A stretch of DNA of 64,000 bases from Chryseobacterium sp. 18061. GTDB lineage: Bacteria > Pseudomonadota > Gammaproteobacteria > Enterobacterales > Enterobacteriaceae. Made by a program: the position numbers and the translations under genes. Position 1 is the stretch's first letter, and each line of letters begins with the position of its first letter. The notes below the pieces were generated by a model that saw nothing but the letters and a program-made list of their open reading frames with translations, had not been told where the DNA came from and made no database searches. The stretch is taken from positions 310,001 to 374,000 of the forward strand of contig CACSKA010000001.1 of the NCBI GenBank assembly GCA_902706205.1. Direction: 5' to 3'. Below are positions 56,342 through 63,273 of the stretch, in pieces.

Positions 56342-56578
56342 TTATTCGCGTGCTTTGAGCATTGCGTCTGCCATCATGTAAGAGTGCTTGGCGACGGCAT
56401 CAGCATTACCAGCGACTATTGGATGACTGTTTGATTCCGGGTAACTCGCCAGCCAGCCTGAAAGGGCCTTTGCAGCGAAGTAATCTCGCAGCGTCATTCC
56501 TGCTTCACATTGCCAGTCTGAGTTGTAACCAACATTGCCTAATTCTGGGAAAGTTGGACCGCCAGTTTTGTTGCTCAT
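56342..56578 (-). CDS. Lambdoid protein with MTLRDYFAAKA motif, function unknown
   Basis: 78 residues; ribosome site GGGGGAGGATTT. Contains the block GMTLRDYFAAKALSGWLASYPES and the C-terminal SYMMADAMLKARE, both recurrent in small early proteins of lambdoid prophages. It overlaps the upstream gene by 4 bp. Function unknown. Confidence 0.72.
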   Translation of the reverse strand: MSNKTGGPTFPELGNVGYNSDWQCEAGMTLRDYFAAKALSGWLASYPESNSHPIVAGNADAVAKHSYMMADAMLKARE

Positions 56579-56889
56579 AAATCCTCCCCCAGAGCCTTGC
56601 TGATGGCGGCGCGAGCTTTATTAATTATCCCGTACCACTCCGGATAAGTAACGTTTCGACCTTCAGCCATGGCCTTTTCAGCCATGGCCTTTTCAGCCAA
56701 TTGCAGAGCTTCGAGCAAATCAGGCGCTGCTGCTATCAGGCGTGCATCTTCAAGGCACTGAACTTCCTCGCAGATAGCGACATACGAGCGGAAGCCAGCA
56801 CCGTTTTCAAGTGAGCTAGACTGGATGATTTTAATTTCATCGTCGTCCATCATGATTTCCCACTCACCTTTTGTTCCTTTGAATTCCAT
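56575..56889 (-). CDS. Small phage protein with 15-bp internal repeat, function unknown
   Basis: 104 residues from ATG 56889 (MEFKGTKGEWEIMMDDDEIKI), with GAGGTGAAT upstream. The segment DARLIAAAPDLLEALQLAEKAMAEKAMAEG is common to many early lambdoid proteins. Five residues (AEKAM) are repeated because of a 15-bp tandem duplication at 56662-56698. Function unknown. Confidence 0.72.
   Translation of the reverse strand: MEFKGTKGEWEIMMDDDEIKIIQSSSLENGAGFRSYVAICEEVQCLEDARLIAAAPDLLEALQLAEKAMAEKAMAEGRNVTYPEWYGIINKARAAISKALGEDL
56662..56698. repeat. 15-bp tandem repeat (about 2.5 copies)
   Basis: TTCAGCCATGGCCTT at 56662-56676 and 56677-56691, then TTCAGCC at 56692-56698. It keeps frame and duplicates five residues in the small gene on the minus strand. 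Confidence 0.85.
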
Positions 56890-56940
56890 ATTCACCTCTG
56901 TGGCTTGCTGCGAAAAAGAAAGGCCGCGGATTAGGCAGCC

Positions 56941-57018
56941 TCAGTTTTCATAGTCGTATGGATAATCCTGATACTGACTCATGTCGTCAGCAGGATGCTC
57001 GTCAAACTCATCTTCCAT
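56941..57018 (-). CDS. Very small acidic phage peptide
   Basis: 25 codons on the minus strand: MEDEFDEHPADDMSQYQDYP followed by YDYEN, with GAGGTGAGAG six bases upstream of the ATG. Strongly acidic and Tyr/Asp-rich. It lies 8 bp after N and before the next early gene, filling an otherwise empty gap. Similar tiny acidic frames occur next to N in P22-like phages as far as I recall. Function unknown. Confidence 0.5.
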   Translation of the reverse strand: MEDEFDEHPADDMSQYQDYPYDYEN

Positions 57019-57026
57019 CTCTCACC

Positions 57027-57356
57027 TCAAATTAACGGAATTGATTTACCTCTAACCTTCTGCCGACCAGTACACGTCACGCCCATCTCACCAGGCTTGC
57101 TGTACCAATCACGATTCTGTTTATGCTCAACTTCCTGAACTGGTTTGTCGCGCAGACTTACGAGCGAAGTGGCCCGGGCTACACGACTTTGCTTACGAGG
57201 TGATTCCTGAGAATCGTCAGGAGCCTCGCAACCAAATACTGCATCGATGATATTGCCGATAACGTCGCGCTCAATGGCGAGCTTTCTGCGCCGCTCATGA
57301 CGGCGAGTTTTGGCGTTACCAGCTGACACTGATGAACCGAAGGTGATTACCGTCAT
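57027..57356 (-). CDS. N: Antitermination protein N, P22 (gp24) type
   Basis: 109 residues from ATG 57356 (MTVITFGSSVSAGNAKTRRHERRRKLAIERD), with GAGGAAAC upstream; the open frame runs 46 codons further without support. The arginine-rich motif NAKTRRHERRRKLAIER (about 14-30) is the boxB RNA-binding helix of P22 N as I know it. N binds nut RNA and, with Nus factors, lets polymerase pass early terminators. Matching P22-type boxB elements lie at 57563-57577 (left) and 58880-58894 (right). First gene of the pL operon. Confidence 0.95.
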   Translation of the reverse strand: MTVITFGSSVSAGNAKTRRHERRRKLAIERDVIGNIIDAVFGCEAPDDSQESPRKQSRVARATSLVSLRDKPVQEVEHKQNRDWYSKPGEMGVTCTGRQKVRGKSIPLI

Positions 57357-57562
57357 GATTGTTTCCTCATGTGAAATGGCTTTGGTGATTGGATGGCCGG
57401 TGCTGAACTTCATCCGGTATTGGTGATTTCTCGCTAGGTAAACCTGCCACTCACCACTTTGCGAACCGTGCCCAGGCAGCTTGAGCTTTATCACCTTGAC
57501 GTCTCAGCGCATCAGCCTGCGCATTCATCCAATCCCAAACCCATCTCGTTTGGTATCTTGTC

Positions 57563-57597
57563 GCGCTTTGTCAGCGCATCATCGAAGTTAAAGAGCG
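57563..57597 (-). promoter_or_regulatory. nutL antitermination site (boxA and boxB)
   Basis: On the minus strand boxA CGCTCTTTAAC (57587-57597) is followed after nine bases by boxB GCGCTGACAAAGCGC (57563-57577), a 5-bp stem with GACAA loop. This boxB equals P22 boxB-left as I recall it and agrees with the P22-type N. Located between pL and N. Confidence 0.92.
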
Positions 57598-57643
57598 TTG
57601 CCAATCTGTTCCGTTTGGCTGCCAGCGTCCTGCTGATGTGCTT

Positions 57644-57672
57644 ATTTAAAACCATGGTTGTAATCGTGTCAA
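57644..57672 (-). promoter_or_regulatory. Early leftward promoter pL
   Basis: On the minus strand TTGACA (57667-57672), 17-bp spacer, TTAAAT (57644-57649). The spacer contains an operator (57648-57661) and the -35 abuts another (57672-57685), so repressor would block it directly. Confidence 0.88.
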
Positions 57673-57706
57673 CAACTATGGTTGTAAATATTCTCATAAT
57701 GGTTGT
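57648..57706. promoter_or_regulatory. Left operator region OL
   Basis: Copies of the 14-bp motif ACAACCATGGTTGT: AAAACCATGGTTGT at 57648-57661 (one mismatch), ACAACTATGGTTGT at 57672-57685 (one mismatch) and a half-site ending ATGGTTGT at 57699-57706. The same motif recurs in OR, identifying the repressor/Cro binding sequence of this immunity group. Confidence 0.85.
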
Positions 57707-57747
57707 TTTAAGGTTGTTTTATAAGGGTATTTATTTTTGTTCAGGTA

Positions 57748-57774
57748 ATAAAAAAGCCCCTAAAAAGGGGCTTT
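57748..57774 (-). terminator. Terminator after the repressor gene
   Basis: AAAGCCCC-TAAAAA-GGGGCTTT; on the minus strand it is followed by further U residues. It stops repressor transcription before it enters OL/pL. Confidence 0.85.
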
Positions 57775-57792
57775 AAGATGGGTGGGTTGTTT

Positions 57793-58518
57793 TTACCAGA
57801 GGGTTGAAGACCAAAACACCCGGCCTATAACCTCGATACTTGCAAGTTCTGCTTCTTCGTCAGGCCATTCTGACGAATTGTAGCTTCTGATCGTGATTGT
57901 TTCAGGGCCAGTTCGGTAGAGTAGCTTGAGGCGCTTCCAGCCATTCTGGTTGATAGCGTAAAGCTTGCCATCGACGATCTTCTTGTCATTGCAGTTAACA
58001 GCAACTGTGGTGCCTTCGGGAATAACAGGCTCCATTGAGTTGCCATGAGCTGGGAAGCAAAGAACGCCAGACCCATCTGTATTCACTCCTTTCCTCCGGA
58101 GTGTTGCCTTAGAGAATCTGAGCATAAATCCGTTATAGTCCTCTTCAATGACACTTCCGTCACCGCACGCAAACTCGATATCCTTCAAAAAAGGGACTTC
58201 GACCTCATCCGATGCTAATGGCGTGCTTTTGTCCCATGGCTCAACAGCTAGCCATTCTCCTTCCGGAGGTAATTCAGAATCAGGATGATGAGTGCCGTCT
58301 GCGGATTCTTTCATGGCTCCATTTTCATCAGACAGCCATGCAGGCCTGACGCCAAGAGCGCGGGCAATATCGACTATCCTCGTAGAGCTCTTGGCGCTGC
58401 CGGAAGTCAGCTTCTGGATCGCAGCTTGGCTCACGCCAACTCGATCAGCCAGCGCTGCCTGAGTTAATCCAGCCTCTCGCATTGCGAGCTTTAAACGTTC
58501 AGCAAGTGTCATTTTCAT
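57793..58518 (-). CDS. cI: CI-type prophage repressor with LexA-like autocleavage domain
   Basis: 241 residues. N-terminal HTH: LAERLKLAMREAGLTQAALADRVGVSQAAIQKLTSGSAKSS (5-45). The C-terminal S24 domain has Ser161 in AHGNSMEPVIPEG and a Lys195 candidate (NGWKRLK). The probable cleavage bond Cys118-Gly119 (EFACGDGS) is a Cys-Gly pair as in UmuD rather than Ala-Gly as in lambda CI. SOS-induced self-cleavage would release pL and pR. It starts next to OR without a clear ribosome site, as expected for pRM-driven leaderless or near-leaderless mRNA. Sequence and operators differ from P22 c2. Confidence 0.93.
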   Translation of the reverse strand: MKMTLAERLKLAMREAGLTQAALADRVGVSQAAIQKLTSGSAKSSTRIVDIARALGVRPAWLSDENGAMKESADGTHHPDSELPPEGEWLAVEPWDKSTPLASDEVEVPFLKDIEFACGDGSVIEEDYNGFMLRFSKATLRRKGVNTDGSGVLCFPAHGNSMEPVIPEGTTVAVNCNDKKIVDGKLYAINQNGWKRLKLLYRTGPETITIRSYNSSEWPDEEAELASIEVIGRVFWSSTLW

Positions 58519-58529
58519 GTCGTCATTTT

Positions 58530-58612
58530 ACAACCAACGTTGTATCCGTCCAAACAACTAAAGTGTTTGCAAAATAACAACCATGGTTATATATTGGTTG
58601 TTATGTAACAAC
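58530..58612. promoter_or_regulatory. Right operator region OR
   Basis: ACAACCAACGTTGT at 58530-58543 (two mismatches from the motif), ACAACCATGGTTAT at 58577-58590 (one mismatch) and an inverted GTTGTTATGTAACAAC at 58597-58612. Three sites between cI and cro, matching the usual three-operator layout. Confidence 0.82.
58567..58595 (+). promoter_or_regulatory. Early rightward promoter pR
   Basis: TTGCAA (58567-58572), 17-bp spacer, TATATT (58590-58595). The spacer contains the best OR copy (58577-58590). Transcription would begin about 20 bp before the cro start codon. Confidence 0.75.
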
Positions 58613-58624
58613 GGAGGTGGTTTT

Positions 58625-58852
58625 ATGAATAAAGCAATTAAAGCCGCCATTGCAATCGTTGGCACGCAGAAGGAATTAGCCAAAGCGTGCGGCGTAAGCC
58701 AGGCAGCAGTTCAAAAGTGGTTGCATGGCAAGGCAAAGGTGGCACCCCAGAATGTAGCGTCTCTTGTAGCAGCTACTGGTGGGAAAGTTGGGGCCTATCA
58801 GATTAGACCTGATCTGCCTGGGCTGTTCCCACCGCCTGAAAAGGCAGCATAA
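58625..58852 (+). CDS. cro: Cro-like repressor
   Basis: 75 residues from ATG 58625 (MNKAIKAAIAIVGTQKELAKACGVSQAAVQKWLHGKAKVAPQNV), with GGAGGTGG upstream; the open frame continues 14 codons back through OR without meaning. HTH at about 14-33. Its recognition segment VSQAAVQKW resembles that of the CI protein (VSQAAIQKL), consistent with shared operators. First gene of the pR operon. Confidence 0.92.
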   Translation: MNKAIKAAIAIVGTQKELAKACGVSQAAVQKWLHGKAKVAPQNVASLVAATGGKVGAYQIRPDLPGLFPPPEKAA

Positions 58853-58859
58853 GCAACAC

Positions 58860-58894
58860 CGCTCTTTACACAATCTGCTCCGCCGACAACGCGG
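58860..58894 (+). promoter_or_regulatory. nutR antitermination site
   Basis: boxA CGCTCTTTAC (58860-58869) and boxB CCGCCGACAACGCGG (58880-58894), the P22 boxB-right type with GACAA in the loop. Immediately after cro, in the same place as in P22 and lambda. Confidence 0.9.
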
Positions 58895-58909
58895 TAACTA
58901 ATTCAAGGT

Positions 58910-58932
58910 GGCTTTGCGGCATTCGCGAAGCC
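58910..58932 (+). terminator. tR1-like hairpin between nutR and cII
   Basis: GGCTT-TGCGGCATTCGCG-AAGCC, 16 bp after boxB. No T-run follows, so Rho-dependent or weak termination that N would override. Confidence 0.55.
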
Positions 58933-58956
58933 AAAACTAATTAATTTCTAAGGAAT

Positions 58957-58989
58957 ATATTCACATATGGAACACGCAAAAACACGCAA
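58957..58989 (-). promoter_or_regulatory. CII-activated promoter pRE
   Basis: On the minus strand TTGCGTGTTTTTGC is a TTGC-N6-TTGC CII site (58976-58989). It is followed by GTGTTCCATATGTGAATAT, with a -10 like GAATAT at 58957-58962. The layout and bases closely follow lambda pRE. It overlaps the start of cII and would drive antisense cro plus cI transcription during establishment of lysogeny. Confidence 0.85.
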
Positions 58990-59245
58990 AGACGCACTTC
59001 GTATTGAAAGTGCATTACTGAATAAGATTGCTGCTAAAGGTGTAAGCACCATCGCTAACGCTATCGGCGTCAACGCATCACAGATCACTCGCTGGAAAGA
59101 CTCTCTTATCCCACGGATGAGCATGATTCTGGCTGTTCTGGAATACGGCATCGAAGACGAGGAGATGGCAGAGCTGACAAAGCGCCTGGCTAACTACCTC
59201 ACAAATGAAAAACCCCAAACGAGCGGTAACTCGTTTAGGGCTTAA
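58967..59245 (+). CDS. cII: CII transcriptional activator
   Basis: 92 residues with lambda CII-like sequence: RKDALRIESALLNKIAAKGVSTIANAIGVNASQITRWKDSLIPRMSMILAVLEYGIEDEEM. HTH at about 27-46. It activates pRE and promotes lysogeny. It is a substrate of host FtsH, against which CIII (54659-54817) protects. AGGAA upstream of the ATG. Confidence 0.95.
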   Translation: MEHAKTRKDALRIESALLNKIAAKGVSTIANAIGVNASQITRWKDSLIPRMSMILAVLEYGIEDEEMAELTKRLANYLTNEKPQTSGNSFRA

Positions 59246-59288
59246 GCAGACTGTGTCACGTCAACACTAACCTACAGGAGATATTTTA

Positions 59289-59447
59289 ATGCGGAAGCGT
59301 AAAAAGTACCAGGAAAAAGAAGAGATTCGGCACCCTGATTCACCTGAAGGAATAGTGGTTACAGCTGCCAATAACCGGGCGTTCGCAGAGCGCTTTATTG
59401 GCGTTTACAGACTAGCCAAAGCAGGAGTGAAGAATGGGCGTCGTTAA
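59289..59447 (+). CDS. Small basic phage protein, function unknown
   Basis: 52 residues: start MRKRKKYQEKEEIRHPDSPE, end RLAKAGVKNGRR. ACAGGAG lies nine bases upstream. The 3' end overlaps the next start by 14 bp in another frame. Basic at both ends. It stands between cII and the initiator gene, where lambdoid phages often carry a short frame of this kind. Confidence 0.72.
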   Translation: MRKRKKYQEKEEIRHPDSPEGIVVTAANNRAFAERFIGVYRLAKAGVKNGRR

Positions 59448-60324
59448 GTTAGCTGACTACAGGCAATACCCTGTACAACCGCAGGAGGCAACCAGTATGG
59501 GGTATGTCTCTATACATCGCCAGTTTATGGATAGCCGCCTATACAAGGACTCTCAGGCAGTACACCTTTGGCTTCACCTTATCCTGAAGGCTAATCACGA
59601 ACCAGCAACCGTTAAAACTGATATTGGACCTGTTGAAGTGGGGCGTGGTCAGATGCTGACGGGCAGGCCAACATTGGTTAGTGAAACATTCATACCGGAC
59701 AACAAGGTGCGCAGCTTGCTTCGTACTTTTGAGTCAAAAGGGATGCTTCATATTAGCTCGATGGGGAAGAAATTTAGCCTTTTAACAATCGTGAAATATG
59801 ACGATTATCAAGCTAAAAATTGTCCAACGGTTGTCCAACGGTTGTCCAACGAGAGCACCAGTAGCGGCAAGCCTCTCAGCGGAGATTGTCCAACGGTTGT
59901 CCAACGGTTGTCCATAAACAATAATATAAATAATATCTCTAATACTGACGTATTAGAGAGTGCCTCAGCAGACAAAAAGTCTGAAAAGAAAAAGCCTTCC
60001 ATCAGTTGCCAGCAAGTCGTCGATTCTTATCACGAGTTACTTCCTGAAGCCCCAAAAGTCCGAGCGATGAATGACAAACGCAAAAACCAGATTCAGACAT
60101 TCTGGCGGAAGGCGGGAGTTATTACTCGTCAGCTAGATGGGCATGGGTTCACCCTGGAAGACTGGAAGTCCTACCTGAGTTACGTTGCGTCAAACTGCCG
60201 GTGGATGTTCGAGGAAAGACCGAACAATCAGCGCGGAACCGTGTGGCACAAGAAAGGATTCGACTACCTGCTGAATGACAATACATACCTGAAGGTTCGC
60301 GAGGGAGAGCACGATGACCGTTAA
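59434..60324 (+). CDS. Phage replication initiator containing the origin
   Basis: 296 residues. The N-terminal winged-helix region, typical of phage replication organisers, is YVSIHRQFMDSRLYKDSQAVHLWLHLILKANHEP ... SLLRTFESKGMLHISS (about 24-110). The middle (about 130-165) is encoded by origin iterons, giving CPTVVQRLS twice. The C-terminal half is basic and presumably contacts the helicase encoded downstream. It plays the role of lambda O or P22 gp18, with no clear similarity to O in the C-terminal part. Confidence 0.85.
   Translation: MGVVKLADYRQYPVQPQEATSMGYVSIHRQFMDSRLYKDSQAVHLWLHLILKANHEPATVKTDIGPVEVGRGQMLTGRPTLVSETFIPDNKVRSLLRTFESKGMLHISSMGKKFSLLTIVKYDDYQAKNCPTVVQRLSNESTSSGKPLSGDCPTVVQRLSINNNINNISNTDVLESASADKKSEKKKPSISCQQVVDSYHELLPEAPKVRAMNDKRKNQIQTFWRKAGVITRQLDGHGFTLEDWKSYLSYVASNCRWMFEERPNNQRGTVWHKKGFDYLLNDNTYLKVREGEHDDR
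59820..59959 (+). other. Probable phage replication origin: six 11-bp iterons plus AT-rich segment
   Basis: TTGTCCAACGG repeats without gaps at 59820, 59831 and 59842, and again at 59886, 59897 and 59908 (last copy partial, TTGTCCATAAA). The two triplets are exactly 66 bp apart and separated by 33 bp. An AT-rich stretch follows (59914-59940), then an inverted repeat TCTCTAATA/TATTAGAGA (59936-59959). Iterons and AT-rich DNA inside the initiator gene are the known lambda-type origin design. Confidence 0.85.
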
Positions 60325-60544
60325 AAAATCACCTATGTCAAACAGAGAGCTTGTTGATGCTGCAATAGAGCTGGCTGGCAAGTTTTACTCCATGCAAGGT
60401 TATACGCACCGACCTGGTTTTAAATACTGGGAGTCACCACATCCTCAGGAGCAGTTAGTATTCGAAATGGCGTGTCAGGCATTCGAGTTTATTCGCGGTT
60501 CTGATGTCATGGACGCTGTGGCTGATTTGGAGGATGAGGAATGA
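60314..60544 (+). CDS. Small phage protein between initiator and helicase
   Basis: 76 residues from ATG 60314 with GGGAG upstream; overlaps the initiator gene end by 11 bp and the helicase start by 4 bp. Acidic C terminus (MDAVADLEDEE). Contains an aromatic core GYTHRPGFKYWESPHPQEQLVFEMACQAFEF. Tight coupling suggests a role in replication, but no family is recognised. Confidence 0.7.
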   Translation: MTVKKSPMSNRELVDAAIELAGKFYSMQGYTHRPGFKYWESPHPQEQLVFEMACQAFEFIRGSDVMDAVADLEDEE

Positions 60545-61974
60545 TTGACAACCTGTTTGCACCACCGCACAGCACTGAAGCTGAGCAGGCGGTGATCGGC
60601 GGATTACTTCTTGATGACGACAGTAGTGAGAGAACGCAGAAGGTTTTGTCGCTACTCAAGCCAGAATCATTCTATAGCCGTCCGCATAAAGTCCTGTACG
60701 AAGAAATGACTCGCATGTACCGCGAGCAGAAGCCAGTTGATGGGTTAACACTGTTCGATGAACTGGAGCGCAAAGGAATCACTGAGGCGGTTGGTGGATT
60801 CGCTTACATCGCTGAGATTGCCAAAAACACTCCAAGCGCAGCAAACATCGTTGCCTACGCAATGCAGGTGCGGGAAACGGCAATGGAGCGGTTCGGTATT
60901 CAACGCATGACTGAGGCTACAGAGCTTCTCTACGCGCGTAACGGAATGACAGCTACCCAGAAGTACGAAGCAATTCAAACTCTCTTCACACAACTTTCTG
61001 ACCACGCTAAAACCGGTTCACGCAAAGGGCTTCGCTCCTTCGGTGAAGTAATGGAAGATTGGGTGGAGGATTTGGAAAAACGGTTTGATCCTTCAGGTGA
61101 GCAACGCGGAATGAGCACCGGTATACCATCGCTTGATCGCATGTTGTCTCCGAAAGGTCTCGTCAAGGGCTCTCTGTTCGTTATCGGCGCTCGCCCTAAA
61201 ATGGGAAAGACCACGCTTTACAGCCAGATGGCAATCAACTGTGCCGTTCGGGAGAGAAAACCTTCCCTGCTATTCAGCCTGGAGATGCCAAGCGATCAGA
61301 TCCTGGAAAAGCTTGTAGGGCAGAAGTCTGGTGTAAACCCGAACATTTTCTACATGCCAGCAAATGAAGATTCCGATGAAGCATATGAAGGTGACTATGG
61401 CGGAGACTTTGATAAAGCCATTAAGACAGCGCACCGACTTAGTGAAATCGACATGCTCTATATCGATGACACCCCCGGGCTGTCTCTGGCCCACATCGTA
61501 AGCGAAAGCCGCAGAATTAAACGCGAGAAGGGATGTATAGGAATGATTCTTGTCGATTACCTAACGCTAATGACAGCCGAGAAAGCGGACCGTAACGACC
61601 TGGCCTACGGCATGATCACCAAAGGATTGAAGAACCTTGCAAAAGAGTTGGGGTGTGTCGTCGTTCTGCTTACTCAGCTAAACCGTGAGCTGGAGAAGCG
61701 CAATAACAAACGACCGCTACCGAGCGATTCCAGAGACACCGGGCAGATTGAGCAGGATTGTGATTACTGGGTGGGAATCCATCGCGAAGGTGCGTTTGAT
61801 GACTCTGTTCCGCCAGGAGAGACGGAGCTGATTTTGCGACTCAACCGGCACGGTAAAACAGGAACTGTTTACTGCAATCAGGTTAATGGTGCAATCCATG
61901 ATACTGACCAGCAGGAAGCAGCAAGCAAGCGGCGAGAACATCAAGACAAACCGAAGAAGAAGGGAGGTTTTTAA
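60541..61974 (+). CDS. DnaB-type replicative helicase, P22 gp12-like
   Basis: 477 residues. N-terminal DnaB domain (STEAEQAVIGGLLLDD) and C-terminal RecA fold. Walker A is GARPKMGKTT (about 217-226), SLEMPSDQ follows, Walker B-like IGMILVDYLTLM lies near 335-346, and the sensor region VVLLTQLNRELEKR comes next. Phages of the P22 type carry their own helicase, while lambda uses P to recruit host DnaB. Overlaps the preceding gene by 4 bp. Confidence 0.94.
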   Translation: MIDNLFAPPHSTEAEQAVIGGLLLDDDSSERTQKVLSLLKPESFYSRPHKVLYEEMTRMYREQKPVDGLTLFDELERKGITEAVGGFAYIAEIAKNTPSAANIVAYAMQVRETAMERFGIQRMTEATELLYARNGMTATQKYEAIQTLFTQLSDHAKTGSRKGLRSFGEVMEDWVEDLEKRFDPSGEQRGMSTGIPSLDRMLSPKGLVKGSLFVIGARPKMGKTTLYSQMAINCAVRERKPSLLFSLEMPSDQILEKLVGQKSGVNPNIFYMPANEDSDEAYEGDYGGDFDKAIKTAHRLSEIDMLYIDDTPGLSLAHIVSESRRIKREKGCIGMILVDYLTLMTAEKADRNDLAYGMITKGLKNLAKELGCVVVLLTQLNRELEKRNNKRPLPSDSRDTGQIEQDCDYWVGIHREGAFDDSVPPGETELILRLNRHGKTGTVYCNQVNGAIHDTDQQEAASKRREHQDKPKKKGGF

Positions 61975-62255
61975 TGAACGGCAAATCACCATTTCAAGAG
62001 GTTGTTTCAAACCCACGCTTCGCGGCAGTCCTGAATAAGTGTCTTGACGAGGAAGAGCTTATTGAACAGTTCGAACGCATCAGCGGCGTAACCAGACCAA
62101 GAACGCCACGAAACGGAATTGAGGCGATGGTTGATGAAGTAACCGGATTCAGGGATTCACAGTGGAAGGATTTCTTCGAAGCGTTCATTCCTTTCGTCTG
62201 GGAATGCGTCTGGCTTCGCTGGGCAGAGCGAGACAATGAGGAATGCTGGCAATGA
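61974..62255 (+). CDS. Phage protein, function unknown
   Basis: 93 residues; the ATG overlaps the helicase stop by one base and has GGGAGG upstream. Helical with conserved-looking RISGVTRPRTPRNGIEAMVDEVTGF and an aromatic C terminus (FIPFVWECVWLRWAERDNEE). The stop overlaps a 28-codon gene (ATGA). Located at the start of the nin-like region. No recognised family. Confidence 0.7.
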   Translation: MNGKSPFQEVVSNPRFAAVLNKCLDEEELIEQFERISGVTRPRTPRNGIEAMVDEVTGFRDSQWKDFFEAFIPFVWECVWLRWAERDNEECWQ

Positions 62256-62338
62256 CACTCTACATCACAGAAGTTCTCGCAGGGCTATCAGCAACGGTAG
62301 CCCTTTTTTATTGGCTGAGAGGTCAGAATGAATATTGA
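62252..62338 (+). CDS. Predicted 28-residue membrane peptide
   Basis: MTLYITEVLAGLSATVALFY plus WLRGQNEY: one hydrophobic helix of about 18 residues with a polar C-terminal tail. It begins in an ATGA overlap with the previous gene and its end overlaps the next start by 11 bp, which supports translation. The middle of the gene encodes a terminator hairpin (62282-62309). Confidence 0.5.
   Translation: MTLYITEVLAGLSATVALFYWLRGQNEY
62282..62309 (+). terminator. Intrinsic terminator within the pR/nin region
   Basis: GGGCTA ... TAGCCC stem with a ten-base loop followed by TTTTTT. It lies inside a short gene downstream of nutR, so N antitermination would be required to reach downstream genes, like tR2 and later nin terminators in lambda. 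Confidence 0.8.
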
Positions 62339-63251
62339 TTGGTCAGAACCATCAAAACACGAGAGGCGACGTGGTTTCGTCAAAAACTTCTTACCGCTGC
62401 GGCAGTTCAAACACAATCCAGAGCGATTCAATGTTTTCTCTTCAGGGGGGGGGACCCAAAGTAACGCAATCATCTGCATGATTCATGCTGGAATACTACC
62501 AAAACCAGATGTGATTGTGATGTCGGACACCGAACGTGAAGCCACAAACGTTTTCGAATTCCAGCGGGAGCACATCGCCCCACTGTGTGAAGAAATGGGG
62601 GTTGAATATCATATCGTTCCCAAAAGCTTGTATGCAACTTACGACCTCGTAGCAACAGACCCCGATGCACCGCTTCCAGGCTATTACACGGAAATGAGTG
62701 GTCGGGATGAGCACGGGATGTGCGGCGGCAAACAACCCGCGTTTTGTTCGGACAAATGGAAAAAAGATGTCATCCACCGGTTTCTGAATGAGCGCTACGG
62801 CGGGCTTACATTGACGCGGCGCGGAGTTGATATGTGGATGGGGATTAGCATTGAAGAAGCTGCTCGCCGGATGCGGATTACAACAGGCAAGTGGCAGAGG
62901 CGCTATCCGCTAATCGAAATGATGATGACTAAACAGATGGCTATCCAATGTGTGGAGGATTATGGCCTTCCCACTCCGCCACCATCACTCTGCTGGATGT
63001 GTCCAAATCGTGATGATGACCTTTGGCTTTATATGAAAGAGCACGTTCCTGGGGACTTTAAAAAAGCCTGTGAGCATGAAGAGGAAATCAGAAAATTGTG
63101 GCCGCACCTGTGGCTTACAAAATATGGCGTTCCACTCGCAGAGGCACCTCTTAAGCCAAGTGGAGGGAAAAATTCTCAGATGGATTTAATCCAGTTCATG
63201 GAGACCGGAGCTGCGGGACGCATGTGTAGCAATGGAAACTGTTTTGTATGA
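62328..63251 (+). CDS. PAPS reductase-like PP-loop protein of phage
   Basis: 307 residues. PP-loop motif SSGGGTQSNA (about 38-47) at the start of an adenine-nucleotide alpha hydrolase fold, then PDVIVMSDTEREATNVFEF. Paired cysteine motifs include FCSDKWKKD, CWMCPNRDDD and a final CSNGNCFV. This resembles PAPS reductase/DndC-type proteins that activate or transfer sulphur, but the phage substrate is unknown. The P-loop is encoded over a run of nine G. Start overlaps the previous short gene by 11 bp. Confidence 0.78.
   Translation: MNIDWSEPSKHERRRGFVKNFLPLRQFKHNPERFNVFSSGGGTQSNAIICMIHAGILPKPDVIVMSDTEREATNVFEFQREHIAPLCEEMGVEYHIVPKSLYATYDLVATDPDAPLPGYYTEMSGRDEHGMCGGKQPAFCSDKWKKDVIHRFLNERYGGLTLTRRGVDMWMGISIEEAARRMRITTGKWQRRYPLIEMMMTKQMAIQCVEDYGLPTPPPSLCWMCPNRDDDLWLYMKEHVPGDFKKACEHEEEIRKLWPHLWLTKYGVPLAEAPLKPSGGKNSQMDLIQFMETGAAGRMCSNGNCFV
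62445..62453 (+). repeat. G9 homopolymer in the PP-loop codons
   Basis: Nine consecutive G encode Gly-Gly-Gly of SSGGGT. Long G runs are prone to slippage and to base-calling error; a one-base change here would abolish the PP-loop protein. Confidence 0.9.
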
Positions 63252-63273
63252 AGCCTGCAATTAAGGATTAAAA

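Noticed and set aside
57512..57697. 61-codon minus-strand frame between pL and N
   Set aside because: It spans OL, pL and nutL, all regulatory DNA, and begins upstream of the promoter start.
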